A DNA stretch of 64,000 nt, taken from contig JAJYHM010000042.1 of NCBI GenBank assembly GCA_021784755.1, positions 50,312 through 114,311 on the forward strand, given 5' to 3'. This document shows positions 48,701 to 57,334 of the stretch, in pieces. The translations under genes were made by a program, and so were the position numbers. Source of the stretch: Pseudomonadota bacterium. Lineage in GTDB: Bacteria > Pseudomonadota > Gammaproteobacteria > Acidiferrobacterales > Acidiferrobacteraceae. Position 1 is the stretch's first letter, and every line of letters begins with the position of its first letter. The notes under the pieces were generated by a model that worked only from the letters and a program-made list of their open reading frames with translations, searched no databases and was not told where the DNA came from.

Positions 48701-49050
48701 TGGCCCAAGATACCCATGATCCTTTGCAGCATCCCGAGGTGCGGCTCGTCAACGGCCGCGCCTACGTCGCCGCCTTCGTCGTCGCCACCGCCTTGATGAC
48801 CGCGGCGCTGGCCGTCGCTATGCATGGCGGCGAGATCCCGCACCCCATGCTCGTGTTGTCAGGCGCAGCAGCGCTAGCCGTTGCGGTCCAGATCATGTTT
48901 TTATTGCAGCTCGATTTCTCGTCGACGCAGATCTGGACCACCGTGTCTTTTGTCCTTGCCGTCCCGCTCTTTGTGATCGCGGTGGGGCTTAGTATGTGGA
49001 TGTTCCACTCCTTGGATGCCCGCACCATGCTCATGAGCCTCATGCACTAA
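48700..49050 (+). CDS. cyoD: Cytochrome o ubiquinol oxidase subunit IV
   Basis: 116-residue protein with three membrane helices, the small assembly subunit of the bo3 oxidase. The diagnostic stretch is VAVQIMFLLQLDFSS, close to the E. coli CyoD helix 2 region that contacts the Cu-B site. The ATG at 48700 overlaps the cyoC stop by one base, and AGGAG lies 9 bases upstream. No cyoE (haem O synthase) follows; instead there is a CtaA-like membrane protein. Confidence 0.92.
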   Translation: MAQDTHDPLQHPEVRLVNGRAYVAAFVVATALMTAALAVAMHGGEIPHPMLVLSGAAALAVAVQIMFLLQLDFSSTQIWTTVSFVLAVPLFVIAVGLSMWMFHSLDARTMLMSLMH

Positions 49051-49176
49051 ATCCGGGGTCGTCCGACGGGGATGCCATTCGGCGGTTTGCCGTTAGGGGC
49101 TTAGGTCCGGGTGTTGGTTTAAGAGGCCTCTTGCGGTATTGTCCGCGTGCAGCCCCGGTGGGCCGATGAGGAGGAT

Positions 49177-50091
49177 ATGGAACATAAAAATTCCGAGCAC
49201 CACGAGGTGCAGGGCGAAGTCACGACCGCGGTGCGCGTGGCCAATGTGTTTATCGCGGGGCTCATCTTTGTCGCGATAGCGGCGGGAATATGGCGCGGCA
49301 TGACGTCACTTGCGCTTGGGCGCGAGGCCTGGGTTCAGGCGCTCATGTTGACCCAGGTCCTGTTCGCAGTCGCCATCATTCTCCTGGGTAGCCTCGTGGA
49401 GGGGTTTGGGTTCGGCCTGTCTCTGGGGACCCGCTGGCCCTATACGCGCAACATCCTCACCTTGCTTGTGCGCGGCGACCCGGAGGCCGCCCATCGCCTC
49501 GTGGCGACCACGCTCGGGCTTATCGGTGTTGCGTTGGTCATCCTGCACCCGGACGCCGCAACGATCACAGGCCTTGCCCTAATCGTAGCCACAGCGCTTT
49601 TCGGGATGGGGACCTTATATGTCCTGGCGGGACGCGCGCCGGCCTTCGTGCACGGTACGCATGGATTGCTCGCTTATAGCGTGCTCGTGTCCTATCTCGT
49701 GGGTCTGCGCTATCCGGATGTGCATTTTCTGCAATACCTGGACGCCAATGTCGCGCTGCACGCCGTGTTTCTGGCCATCTTCTTGGGCGGCATGACCACG
49801 GGCCAGAGGGGTTTCGGGAAACCGATCGAGCCCTTCGTCGCGCCCAGGCAGGCCTCGCAATGGACGGTGGCCGTGCACATCGTCGCGGCCTTGCTCGTGG
49901 TGGGGACCCTGGGATGGATGATGCCGGATTATCCGGTGGCGTTTTATCTCTCGATCGCCCAGTTCGCGGTGGGGTTCGTGCTCTTTCATGGCGTGAATCT
50001 AGAGCCCAAGGCGCCGGGGGCGGTGGTGGTCTTTCATCAGGCGATGGTCCTTGCCATCACCTTGGCGATTGTATTGAACTGGCGCGTCTAA
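49177..50091 (+). CDS. Multi-span membrane protein resembling haem A synthase (CtaA/COX15)
   Basis: 304-residue integral membrane protein with about eight or nine helices. Features that suggest a CtaA/COX15-type fold are the two similar halves, LLGSLVEGFGFGLSLGTRWP (compare the GTGSGL...DWP loop of CtaA), and histidines placed in separate helices: AAHRLVAT, HGTHGLLAY, VALHAVFLA and VVFHQAMVL. No close family match is certain, since the cysteine pair of classical CtaA is absent. ATG 49177 has GAGGAGG just before it; an in-frame GTG at 49147 is possible. It follows cyoD by 126 bases with a perfect palindrome AAGAGGCCTCTT at 49121, so it may have its own control. Confidence 0.5.
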   Translation: MEHKNSEHHEVQGEVTTAVRVANVFIAGLIFVAIAAGIWRGMTSLALGREAWVQALMLTQVLFAVAIILLGSLVEGFGFGLSLGTRWPYTRNILTLLVRGDPEAAHRLVATTLGLIGVALVILHPDAATITGLALIVATALFGMGTLYVLAGRAPAFVHGTHGLLAYSVLVSYLVGLRYPDVHFLQYLDANVALHAVFLAIFLGGMTTGQRGFGKPIEPFVAPRQASQWTVAVHIVAALLVVGTLGWMMPDYPVAFYLSIAQFAVGFVLFHGVNLEPKAPGAVVVFHQAMVLAITLAIVLNWRV

Positions 50092-50191
50092 AAGACAGCG
50101 GCTGGGCGCCATTGTCATCCGCAGGCGAGCATCCATGACGGTCAAGATGGCGAAGGGGCCGATCGAAGCGGTGACCGGCTAGGGCCAAGTC

Positions 50192-50223
50192 CTGCCCTTG
50201 TGGCCGCAGGCCACTTCGGGCAG
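50192..50223. terminator. Two-tier hairpin between convergent genes
   Basis: CTGCCC/GGGCAG and GTGGCC/GGCCAC form nested stems with a GCA loop, between the membrane-protein stop (50091) and the tetrathionate hydrolase stop (50299). It could end transcription in both directions; there is no strong uridine run. Confidence 0.45.
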
Positions 50224-50298
50224 CAGTTCGCTGTGGGTCACGCCTCCGGTTTGTAAGCGGCGCCTGCCGCGGGAGATGTGTTGCTTGCGGCGGTGCCC

Positions 50299-51804
50299 CT
50301 AGAGTGGCAGGTGAAAGCGCGGATTCACGGCCTTGACCGGGAGCGCGTCGATCCAGTCCCAGGAATTGCCGAGATAGATGGTCCCGCCAACGATGGTGGG
50401 GCTCACGATGCCGAACCGTCCCCCGACGTGATGACGCCCGATGCTCCGTCCGGACCTCGGATCCAGCGCATACACGTCGGGTCCCGTCGAAATGTAGAGT
50501 ACCCCACGATAGTAGGTTGGCGCACCACGCCCTGCGCCCGCGGGTCCCGCATGTGGTACATGCCAGGTCCAGGCGACTTGGCCGCTACGCAAGTTTATGG
50601 CTTGGTACGCCGAGGTGATGGGGGAGCCGACATACACCATCCCTTGGTGGATCATGGGCACTCCGCCCTTAAAGGCGGGAACCTTGGGGCCACGACCCAT
50701 GTCGTGAGTCCAGAGTACACGTCCGCTGCGCGCGTCGTAGGCACGCACGATGGTGTCCAGGGTCGGGTGGCCGTCGACGGTGCGCGGATGGGCCACGGCA
50801 TCCATGACGACGATGCCGCGCGCTACGGCAGGCGACACGTCGCCCATCCCGGTGTTGGCCGCGCCTGGGATGCTGCCTCTCCAGAGTATGCGGCCTGTGC
50901 GGGTGTCGAGGGCGTATATGTTTGGGAGCACTGACATGGCCACGAACACCCTATGGCGCCACACGGTCGGGCTCGACATATTGGCGATGCCACCTACATG
51001 CGTCACCCATCGCTTGACCCCAGTGCGCTCGTCAATGGCATAGATGTTTCCGTCGCCGGTGCTGATATAAAGCGCCCCATACGCCAAGGCCGGCGTGGGC
51101 ATGGCGTCCCCGGCGGTGGGAAAGTACCAGAGGATCTTGCCGTCGTGGGCGCTGAGACAGTAGATGCCGTTGTAGCTTATGTCCTTGCCGCGCCCGGCGG
51201 CATGCGGATCGCGCGCGTAGAGAGTCACGTTCGCGAAATTGAACGCCACGCTACCGGCCGACAGGTACACGCGGTTGTCGTTCACGAGCGGATTGCCCAT
51301 GAGAGTATTGCCCACCGGGCTTGCCCGCCAAATGAGATGACCGGTGCGCGCATTGATCGCGTAGGCGAAGGAGTCGTCGCTTTCTGCGTACACGACGCCG
51401 CCTACCACGGACACCCCGAGCGCATTCCCATAGGATTGAGTCTGCACGGGCAGGGCCTCTTTGATGCCATAGATTTGCGCGCCGAAAGGGCGCTCTTTGC
51501 TAAGTGGCCAGGCCCGCGCCTCCGGGAAGTTCCAGGACACGCCATGGCGTATCCAGGCGGGCGCATGGGGCGACACGGCGAAGGCGGCATTGTGGTTCGG
51601 TCCGCCATAGGCGTGTGTCCAGCGTTTGGGGCCTACGCGATCGACGGGGCTTGGCGCGTTGCGTGGCAGGTAGAGGGTCGCGAATGGACTCAGGGGGTCT
51701 AGGAGGTTGCCGCGCGGGTCATGGGGGACGCTCACGTCCGCGCCGAACGCGGCGGACCCGGCTGCGACCGCAAGCAGGGCGACGATGGATCGTAAGTGAG
51801 ACAT
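50299..51804 (-). CDS. tth: Tetrathionate hydrolase (PQQ-type beta-propeller), periplasmic
   Basis: Hydrolyses tetrathionate to thiosulfate, sulfur and sulfate during sulfur oxidation at low pH. The 501-residue protein has a signal peptide (1-21, ending AFGA) and a beta-propeller of PQQ-like repeats, each with a Y(A/V)LD.RTG.(I/V).W-type motif. Blocks such as SPVGNTLMGNPLV, SAGSVAFNFANVTLYA, DVSPAVARGIVVMDA, PAFKGGVPMIHQGMVYVG and TWHVPHAGPAGAGRGAPTYYRG strongly resemble the Acidithiobacillus ferrooxidans enzyme as I recall it. GAGGGTG precedes ATG 51804. It stands alone, convergent with the CtaA-like gene. Another PQQ-repeat protein is the alternative, but less likely. Confidence 0.87.
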   Translation of the reverse strand: MSHLRSIVALLAVAAGSAAFGADVSVPHDPRGNLLDPLSPFATLYLPRNAPSPVDRVGPKRWTHAYGGPNHNAAFAVSPHAPAWIRHGVSWNFPEARAWPLSKERPFGAQIYGIKEALPVQTQSYGNALGVSVVGGVVYAESDDSFAYAINARTGHLIWRASPVGNTLMGNPLVNDNRVYLSAGSVAFNFANVTLYARDPHAAGRGKDISYNGIYCLSAHDGKILWYFPTAGDAMPTPALAYGALYISTGDGNIYAIDERTGVKRWVTHVGGIANMSSPTVWRHRVFVAMSVLPNIYALDTRTGRILWRGSIPGAANTGMGDVSPAVARGIVVMDAVAHPRTVDGHPTLDTIVRAYDARSGRVLWTHDMGRGPKVPAFKGGVPMIHQGMVYVGSPITSAYQAINLRSGQVAWTWHVPHAGPAGAGRGAPTYYRGVLYISTGPDVYALDPRSGRSIGRHHVGGRFGIVSPTIVGGTIYLGNSWDWIDALPVKAVNPRFHLPL

Positions 51805-52171
51805 AGTGGCACCCTCAAAAGCTCGACTGTAGCCCGCCTTGTGCGTCGCTGCTTCTGCCGGAAGGCTTATAGGGTGCAGGCTTCATGCGCGGGCGGGGCG
51901 CGTCCTGGCGCGACGTCGATCGGGCGCAAAGCGGCGTGCGCTCAGTCAGGTGTGTGCATTTCTGTGCGGATGGAGGTCTGTTGGCCGGACCTTGATAGCG
52001 GCAGGCCCTTCCTTGGACCCGCTTTCCCGGCTTGCCGTCTCACGGATCCGACCGGTATGGTGTCCCTGCATGATGCCGCGCGTGCAGGGGTCGTGCCCTC
52101 GTGATAGCGTCTTTGCAACCGTCACGAGGGCGACGGATCGACAAGGGCCCAAGGGCCGCAGAGGAGGAGGT
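51805..52171. other. Divergent tth / NTF2-like control region
   Basis: 367 bases without a supported gene; an open frame extends from the NTF2-like gene to 51839 but lacks any signature. It holds the tth leader and a striking inverted repeat at 52095-52131. No promoter boxes are convincing. Confidence 0.45.
52095..52131. repeat. Perfect 10-bp inverted repeat before the NTF2-like gene
   Basis: GCCCTCGTGA and TCACGAGGGC flank 17 bases, ending 40 bases before the ATG at 52172. The arms are spaced as for a dimeric regulator on adjacent helical faces, or as a stem-loop in the leader. The function is not known. Confidence 0.55.
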
Positions 52172-52531
52172 ATGCTGGATCGGGCAACAGCCGAGGACTT
52201 CGCGGCGCGCTGGATCGCATCATGGAACAGTCGTGATTTAGCGCAGATCCTGCGCTTGTATACGGAGGATTTCGTGTTTTCCTCGCCTCTGATCGTGGCC
52301 ATTGCCGGGGAGCCTTCCGGGATCTTGATCGGCAAGGATGCGGTCGGCGCCTACTGGAGAAAGGCCCTCGCGCGCCGGCCCGACCTTACATTCCGGCTCG
52401 AATCGGTACGGTGGGGCATCCAGAGCATCGTCATCAACTATAGCAGTGACGACGGACACGGGGCCTCCGAGTGGTTCCAGCTCGGGCCAGGCGGCCTGAT
52501 CGAAAGATCCAGCGCCCATTATGGCGTCTGA
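52172..52531 (+). CDS. NTF2/SnoaL-like protein
   Basis: 119-residue single-domain protein of the nuclear-transport-factor-2-like (SnoaL) superfamily. It begins with a helix (FAARWIASWNSRDLAQILRLYTEDFVFSSP), then a cone-shaped beta-sheet region (GKDAVGAYWRKALARRPDLTF). The Asp and Trp pocket residues of the fold are there, but the substrate, if any, is unknown. ATG 52172 is preceded by GAGGAGGAGG, a very strong ribosome-binding site. It converges on cbbO. Confidence 0.82.
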   Translation: MLDRATAEDFAARWIASWNSRDLAQILRLYTEDFVFSSPLIVAIAGEPSGILIGKDAVGAYWRKALARRPDLTFRLESVRWGIQSIVINYSSDDGHGASEWFQLGPGGLIERSSAHYGV

Positions 52532-52601
52532 GCCGTCGGCCGGCCGTGCGCCCTGTGGGCTGCTCGTGCTGGAAAGGGTCTGAAGGTGAGTGAAGGCCGT
52601 T

Positions 52602-54890
52602 TTAGGCAGTCAGGGTCAGGAAGATCTCGGGAAGCCTTTCGGGCAGGCGCTCGACCCGGTCGATGATGCTAAACCGCTTGCCGAAAATTTTTTGTACATA
52701 GTTATCGGCGTGAGGGTCGAGGCTGATGCAATGGCAGAGGATGCCGTCACGCTCAAGCTCCAGGACCGCCTGTCGCGCATCGGCGATAAGATAGTCCGGG
52801 TCACTCACATCGATGTCCGCGGGCTGACCGTCGGTGAGTATGAGAAGCAGTCGCTTCTCTTTTTTCTGCCCCGATAGGTAATGGCCGGCATGCCGCAGGG
52901 CGACCCCCATGCGGGTGGAGTAGGCCGCCTCCAGCGCCGCAAGCCGGGCGCGCGGTTCCTCTCGCCAGGCCTCGGAGAACCCTTTGATATGCCAGTAGCG
53001 AGCCTCGTGACGGGTATTGGAATGGAACCCGGCAATGGCGAAGGGATCGCCTAGCCGGTCTATCGCCCAGGCGAGCAGAGCCACGGCCTCCTGCGCCAAA
53101 GAAAGAACGCTCTGCGCAGATCGGCTGCCCTGCACGGGGTCGCCGAGAGAGGCCGAAAGATCGAGCAATAGGCTCACGGCGAGGTCCCGGCGGACCTGAC
53201 GGAAACTCTGGTTTATGCGTGTGTCGGGATCCCTGCGGCAACGCTGGTCGAGCCAGGACCGCACGGCCCAATCGAGGTCCAGCTCGGACCCGTCTTCCTG
53301 GCGGCGTAAGCGCTCGCGATCCTGGGGGGTCAGTTGAGCGAGGATATGCTCCAGGCGTTTCACGAGGCCCGCATGTTTGTGTAAGAGCTGTTCGATGTCC
53401 TCGGCGCGCCCGCGGGGATGGAGGTGTTCATAGAGGCTCACCCAATCCGTGAGATAACTTTGCGACACGTAATCCCATTCCGGATAGTGGTGGACCAGAG
53501 ACACAGGCGCATTCGCCGGGGGGGCCGCGGCCATATCCTGTTCGGATTCGTCGTCAAGATCGTTGAAATGCCAGAGGTGGCGATTATCGTCGCGGTATGG
53601 CACTTCCGTGTCGATGAAATAGACGTGAGCGAAGGCATCGCTGGGCCGGCGGCTTGCGACGAGGTATTCCTTGGCCAATTCCGCCATGCTCGCCGTGTCG
53701 CTCAGATCCCGCGCGAGACACTCATGAAATAAGTCCGCGAATTTCCGGGTCACGGGGTCACGGTAGCCATGACCCGGATCCAGGATGGCGCGCGAGAGCA
53801 TGGTCATCCGGTGGCGGATGCAGGACTCTCGCGCAGGATTGCAGGCCTCCTCCTCCGGTCGCGGATGGAGCGCCAGCAGCGGCTTGCGCAGGCCCGGGAA
53901 ACGTTGCAGCACCAGGGTGTCGATGCGGGCATCCTCCAGGCATTCGATGCTCACGCGTTGGAAGGGGCTTACGTTGTCGGCGGCCAAGGATTGTGTGAAG
54001 CGACGATGGGCCGCGAGATGGGCCAGCGTCAGCCGGTATTGGTCCAGTCCGGAGACGCCGTCGCGATCCACGCGCAGGTCAGGGAGATGGAGGCCGTTGG
54101 CGTCGGCGTAGGGTTGGGGGCGACGGAGCTCGTCGAAGGCCTCGGAGTAGGAGATCAGCGCCACGGGATCATCCCATAGGGCGCGCAGATAGAAGTCCAA
54201 TTGGCGCTCGTGCGCGCGCAGCAGGGTCCCCTGGCGCTGGCTCTGGAAGAGGGCGCGGCTATCGGCGGATCGCATCGCGAAATAATCCGCCTGCCGTTCG
54301 GGGTTTTTGGCATGCTGGCGCAGGCCCTGCCGCGCCCATTCCCGCAGGCCCTGGAGATTGACTTGCTTAAGGAGTTGGGGCGCTATGCGGATCAATTCGG
54401 GCAGGGCCCGGCTTGGCAGGATCGCATGCCGGCGATGGATGGAGGTGCTGCTTTGCTGCGCCACTTCCATCAGGAGATCGAGGTAGGTCGCCAGGAGTTC
54501 ACGGCTCCCAAGGGATGCGGCCGTGGCCGGGAGCGCCTGAAAGAAGGCCCCGAGAACATCGCCGTTGGGGGTGCGCTGAATATTCCGCACCCAGGAGAGG
54601 ACGGTGTCGAGACTGCCTGGGCCGAGGCGTTGGCATACGGTGGGCCAGCCCTCCAGAAAGGCCAGAACAGGTTCCGCGCCGCGCCCGAGCTTACAGAGCA
54701 GGCGCGCCGTGTCGATATAGGCGGCGAGCGCGGCCCAGCCCAGCTGCTCGCGCGCAGCTGTGAGGCAATCGGCGAATATCGATTGTACGGGATCAAACGC
54801 GCAATCGAGTCGCTGCCGCCAGTCCTCCGTTCGGCTCTCTATGTCTGGCCGTTCCGAAGGCGTGCGCGGGGAATCAGGGGAACAGGGCAT
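52602..54890 (-). CDS. cbbO: RuBisCO activase subunit CbbO (VWA domain)
   Basis: Adaptor of the CbbQO-type RuBisCO activase, which recognises inhibited RuBisCO and couples it to the CbbQ ATPase. The 762-residue protein has a helical N-terminal two-thirds and a C-terminal von Willebrand A domain whose metal site begins with DLSAS (about residue 570), followed by SLGDPVQGS and a C-terminal ILTDGQPADIDVSDPDYL. It resembles NorD-type proteins, and the neighbouring cbbM and cbbQ decide the call. It overlaps cbbQ by 17 bases. The stop lies 71 bases from the NTF2-like stop. Confidence 0.93.
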   Translation of the reverse strand: MPCSPDSPRTPSERPDIESRTEDWRQRLDCAFDPVQSIFADCLTAAREQLGWAALAAYIDTARLLCKLGRGAEPVLAFLEGWPTVCQRLGPGSLDTVLSWVRNIQRTPNGDVLGAFFQALPATAASLGSRELLATYLDLLMEVAQQSSTSIHRRHAILPSRALPELIRIAPQLLKQVNLQGLREWARQGLRQHAKNPERQADYFAMRSADSRALFQSQRQGTLLRAHERQLDFYLRALWDDPVALISYSEAFDELRRPQPYADANGLHLPDLRVDRDGVSGLDQYRLTLAHLAAHRRFTQSLAADNVSPFQRVSIECLEDARIDTLVLQRFPGLRKPLLALHPRPEEEACNPARESCIRHRMTMLSRAILDPGHGYRDPVTRKFADLFHECLARDLSDTASMAELAKEYLVASRRPSDAFAHVYFIDTEVPYRDDNRHLWHFNDLDDESEQDMAAAPPANAPVSLVHHYPEWDYVSQSYLTDWVSLYEHLHPRGRAEDIEQLLHKHAGLVKRLEHILAQLTPQDRERLRRQEDGSELDLDWAVRSWLDQRCRRDPDTRINQSFRQVRRDLAVSLLLDLSASLGDPVQGSRSAQSVLSLAQEAVALLAWAIDRLGDPFAIAGFHSNTRHEARYWHIKGFSEAWREEPRARLAALEAAYSTRMGVALRHAGHYLSGQKKEKRLLLILTDGQPADIDVSDPDYLIADARQAVLELERDGILCHCISLDPHADNYVQKIFGKRFSIIDRVERLPERLPEIFLTLTA

Positions 54891-55686
54891 CTATGGCGTG
54901 TTCCAAAGTCGCGCGTATGTCGTCATCGTCGGTGAGGGGATCCACGAGCGCCATGCGGCAGGCCCGCGCTGCCGTCACACCATCCGCCATGAGGGAGGCC
55001 GCGTATACCAGGAGGCGCGTCGATATGCCCTCATCCAGGCCATGGCCTTTTAGTCGACGGGCGCTTTGTGCCAATTCTATGAGGCGCGGCGCAAGATCCG
55101 GGTCGATGCCGGTCTCGCGCACCAGAATCTCCGCCTCCACGTCCGCGGACGGATAGTCGAAGCGAAAGGCCGTGAAGCGCTGTTTGGTGGATTGCTTGAG
55201 GTCCTTCATTACGGACTGATAACCGGGATTGTAGGAGATGACGAGCTGAAAGTCGGGATGCGCGTGCACGAGCTCGCCCTTCTTGTCCAAAGGGAGTTGG
55301 CGGCGATGATCGGTGAGCGGATGGATGACGACGGCGCTGTCCTGTCGCGCCTCGACGATTTCATCGAGATAGCAGATGCCGCCGTGACGCGCGGCGAGCG
55401 TCAGCATCCCATCCTGCCAACGAGTGCCATCAGCATCGAGCAGCCAGCGTCCCACAAGGTCTGCTGCCGTCATGTCTTCGTTGCAGGCCACCGTGAGCAA
55501 GGGCTTGCCCAACTTCCACGCCATGTATTCGACAAAGCGGGATTTGCCACAGCCTGTGGGCCCTTTGACCATGACCGGCAGCCGCCTATTATAGGCCGCC
55601 AGGAAGAGCTCAATCTCGTCGCCCTGCGGGTGATAGTACGGTTCCCGGTGGACGCGATAATCGTGGAGTAGGTCGCTTTGAACCAT
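54874..55686 (-). CDS. cbbQ: RuBisCO activase ATPase CbbQ (MoxR AAA+)
   Basis: Hexameric AAA+ motor that, with CbbO, removes sugar-phosphate inhibitors from RuBisCO. The 270-residue protein has Walker A GPTGCGKS (42-49), Walker B with Asp108-Glu109 in ICYLDEI, and the MoxR-type insert with the DLVGRWL and SYNPGY segments. The C-terminal lid is EGISTRLLVYAASLMADG. ATG 55686 has AGGAG 8 bases upstream. It is separated from cbbM by 118 bases that contain two strong stem-loops. The CbbM-linked form is the expected partner for a form II enzyme. Confidence 0.95.
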   Translation of the reverse strand: MVQSDLLHDYRVHREPYYHPQGDEIELFLAAYNRRLPVMVKGPTGCGKSRFVEYMAWKLGKPLLTVACNEDMTAADLVGRWLLDADGTRWQDGMLTLAARHGGICYLDEIVEARQDSAVVIHPLTDHRRQLPLDKKGELVHAHPDFQLVISYNPGYQSVMKDLKQSTKQRFTAFRFDYPSADVEAEILVRETGIDPDLAPRLIELAQSARRLKGHGLDEGISTRLLVYAASLMADGVTAARACRMALVDPLTDDDDIRATLEHAIDALFP

Positions 55687-55734
55687 GCTTGGGGCTCCTG
55701 TCCTGCCTGCCTTCAGGGGCGTTTAGGGGAAAGG

Positions 55735-55765
55735 GGGCCGGAGCCGCGAGCGTGCGGTCCGGCCC
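55735..55765 (-). ncRNA. Intercistronic stem-loop B between cbbM and cbbQ
   Basis: GGGCCGGA/TCCGGCCC (8 bp) continues after a one-base bulge into CCGC/GCGG with a 6-base loop. With stem-loop A it fills most of the cbbM-cbbQ gap. No uridine tract follows on the transcribed strand, so partial attenuation or 3' end protection of cbbM mRNA is the likely role. Confidence 0.6.
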
Positions 55766-55772
55766 TTTACTG

Positions 55773-55793
55773 CCCTGCAAGGGGTTTGCAGGG
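55773..55793 (-). ncRNA. Intercistronic stem-loop A just after the cbbM stop
   Basis: Perfect 8-bp arms CCCTGCAA and TTGCAGGG with a 5-base loop, 11 bases past the cbbM stop codon. It is the first of two tandem stems. Confidence 0.6.
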
Positions 55794-55804
55794 GGCACGT
55801 TCCC

Positions 55805-57184
55805 TTAGCGGTGCGCGGCGATCTTGTCGCGCCAGCCCGGGTAGAGTTTGTCGGCATCCTGCGGGAAGGACTCGAAGGCGCCTGCGAATTCCTTGTGCTC
55901 CTTGGCCCATTCGATCGGATCGGCCTTGGCCTTCCAGCATTCGTAGGCCTGCCGCAAGGAAATGGCGCCGGCCGCCGGTGTATCGATGTGGCCGTACGAT
56001 CCGCCTCCGGCGGTGTTGATGACGTTGCCGTGGCCCAGGTTCTCGAAGAAGCCCGGCAGGCGTAGGGCATTCATACCGCCGGAAATGATCGGGGTGGTGG
56101 GCTTCATGCCATACCACTTCTGGTAGTAGACCGGCCCCTGGCACTCGTCGCGCTCGATCATGTAGGCGATATTGCGGTCGTCGTTTTCACCTTCCATCTT
56201 CCCGTAGCCCATGGTGCCGACGTGGATGCCCGAGGCCCCTTGCAGGCGGGAGATCTTGGCGAGCACGAGCGCCGTGTAGCCGCGATGAGCGGATGGTGAG
56301 GTGATCATGCCGTGGCCTGCGCGGTGGTAGTGCAGATACTGCGCGGGATACTGGCGACGCGCCGTGGTGATCATGCCCGGGCCGCCCACGAAGCCGTCGA
56401 CCAGGAAAGCGACTTTATCGGCATCGGAGCCGAAGGTCTCGAGGATGAAGTCGGCGCGCGCACACATCTCGTAATGGTCGTCCGCAGTGATATTGGCGGA
56501 GAAGATCTTGGCCTCGCCGGTCTTGTCCATGGCCCGCTTCATGGCGCGGGCCACGAGCGGGATCGTGGCCTTGAGCGGCGAGAAGACCTGGTTGCCCTGG
56601 GGCTCGTCGTTTTTGATGAAGTCCCCGCCCAGCCAGAACTGGTAGGCAGCCTCGGCAAAGGGTTCGGGGCGCAGGCCGAGCTTAGGCTTGATGATGGTGC
56701 CGGCAATATAGCCGCCGTTTTGGATGGGGCGGCCCAGGATGCGCCAGAGATCGGAAATGTCGCGGCTTGGGCCGTCGAAGAGCTGAATGGCCCGCGGCGG
56801 GAAGTAGATGTCGATCATCTTGGCGTGCGCGATGTCGCCCATGCCTTGGTTGTTGCCGATGGCGAGCGTAAGGAAGGAGACGATCATCATGCGCCCATCG
56901 GTGATATTGCGATCGAAGAGGGCCATGGGATAGGCAATGCGCATGTCATGGCTGGCTTCGTCGATGTGGTAGACCAAGGCGTCGACGCCCTTCGTGAAAT
57001 CGTCTGTGGTCGACACTTCAACGTTGGTGCCCGTCGAGGACTCGGCGGCGAAGTGCGCGGCGGCAGTGAGATAGCCGTGGCCGGTCTTCGGCTTCATCTT
57101 GTAGGCGACGAGGATGTGTTGGCCCCCGGCGATGAGGTCTTCTTCGCGCAGCGAAAGGTCGGCGTAACGGGCGGACTGATCCAT
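55805..57184 (-). CDS. cbbM: Ribulose bisphosphate carboxylase, form II
   Basis: Fixes CO2 onto ribulose 1,5-bisphosphate, as a homodimer or higher oligomer of large subunits only. The length, 459 residues, is normal for form II. Visible active-site blocks are [10 protein letters not shown] with the catalytic Lys, [13 protein letters not shown] with the carbamylated Lys, the loop 6 region ending [11 protein letters not shown] with its Lys, and [22 protein letters not shown]. No small-subunit gene is present. The ATG at 57184 has AGGAA 7 bases upstream. It is divergent from cbbR. Form II enzymes favour high CO2 and low O2, which suits an acidic habitat. Confidence 0.98.
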   Translation of the reverse strand: MDQSARYADLSLREEDLIAGGQHILVAYKMKPKTGHGYLTAAAHFAAESSTGTNVEVSTTDDFTKGVDALVYHIDEASHDMRIAYPMALFDRNITDGRMMIVSFLTLAIGNNQGMGDIAHAKMIDIYFPPRAIQLFDGPSRDISDLWRILGRPIQNGGYIAGTIIKPKLGLRPEPFAEAAYQFWLGGDFIKNDEPQGNQVFSPLKATIPLVARAMKRAMDKTGEAKIFSANITADDHYEMCARADFILETFGSDADKVAFLVDGFVGGPGMITTARRQYPAQYLHYHRAGHGMITSPSAHRGYTALVLAKISRLQGASGIHVGTMGYGKMEGENDDRNIAYMIERDECQGPVYYQKWYGMKPTTPIISGGMNALRLPGFFENLGHGNVINTAGGGSYGHIDTPAAGAISLRQAYECWKAKADPIEWAKEHKEFAGAFESFPQDADKLYPGWRDKIAAHR

Positions 57185-57232
57185 TATGGGTTTCCTGGTT
57201 GAGGATAAGTGCCCGGACTATACTCGCCAAAT

Positions 57233-57265
57233 ATAATCAATAAAAACGATTATCTATCATAGATA
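57233..57265. promoter_or_regulatory. Overlapping inverted repeats in the cbbM-cbbR gap (likely CbbR operator)
   Basis: ATAATC-9-GATTAT at 57233-57253 and the palindrome TATCTA-TCA-TAGATA at 57251-57265 share three bases, inside the AT-rich 150-base gap. Both contain T-N11-A, the LysR-type core. A -10-like TATAGT for cbbM lies on the minus strand about 20 bases downstream. Position and symmetry suggest CbbR binding. Confidence 0.6.
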
Positions 57266-57334
57266 TGATATGTAAATTATATTATCTTGGGGCCGAGTGG
57301 GGCGCAACGCGCCTTGGGGGCGAGAGGGAAAGGC

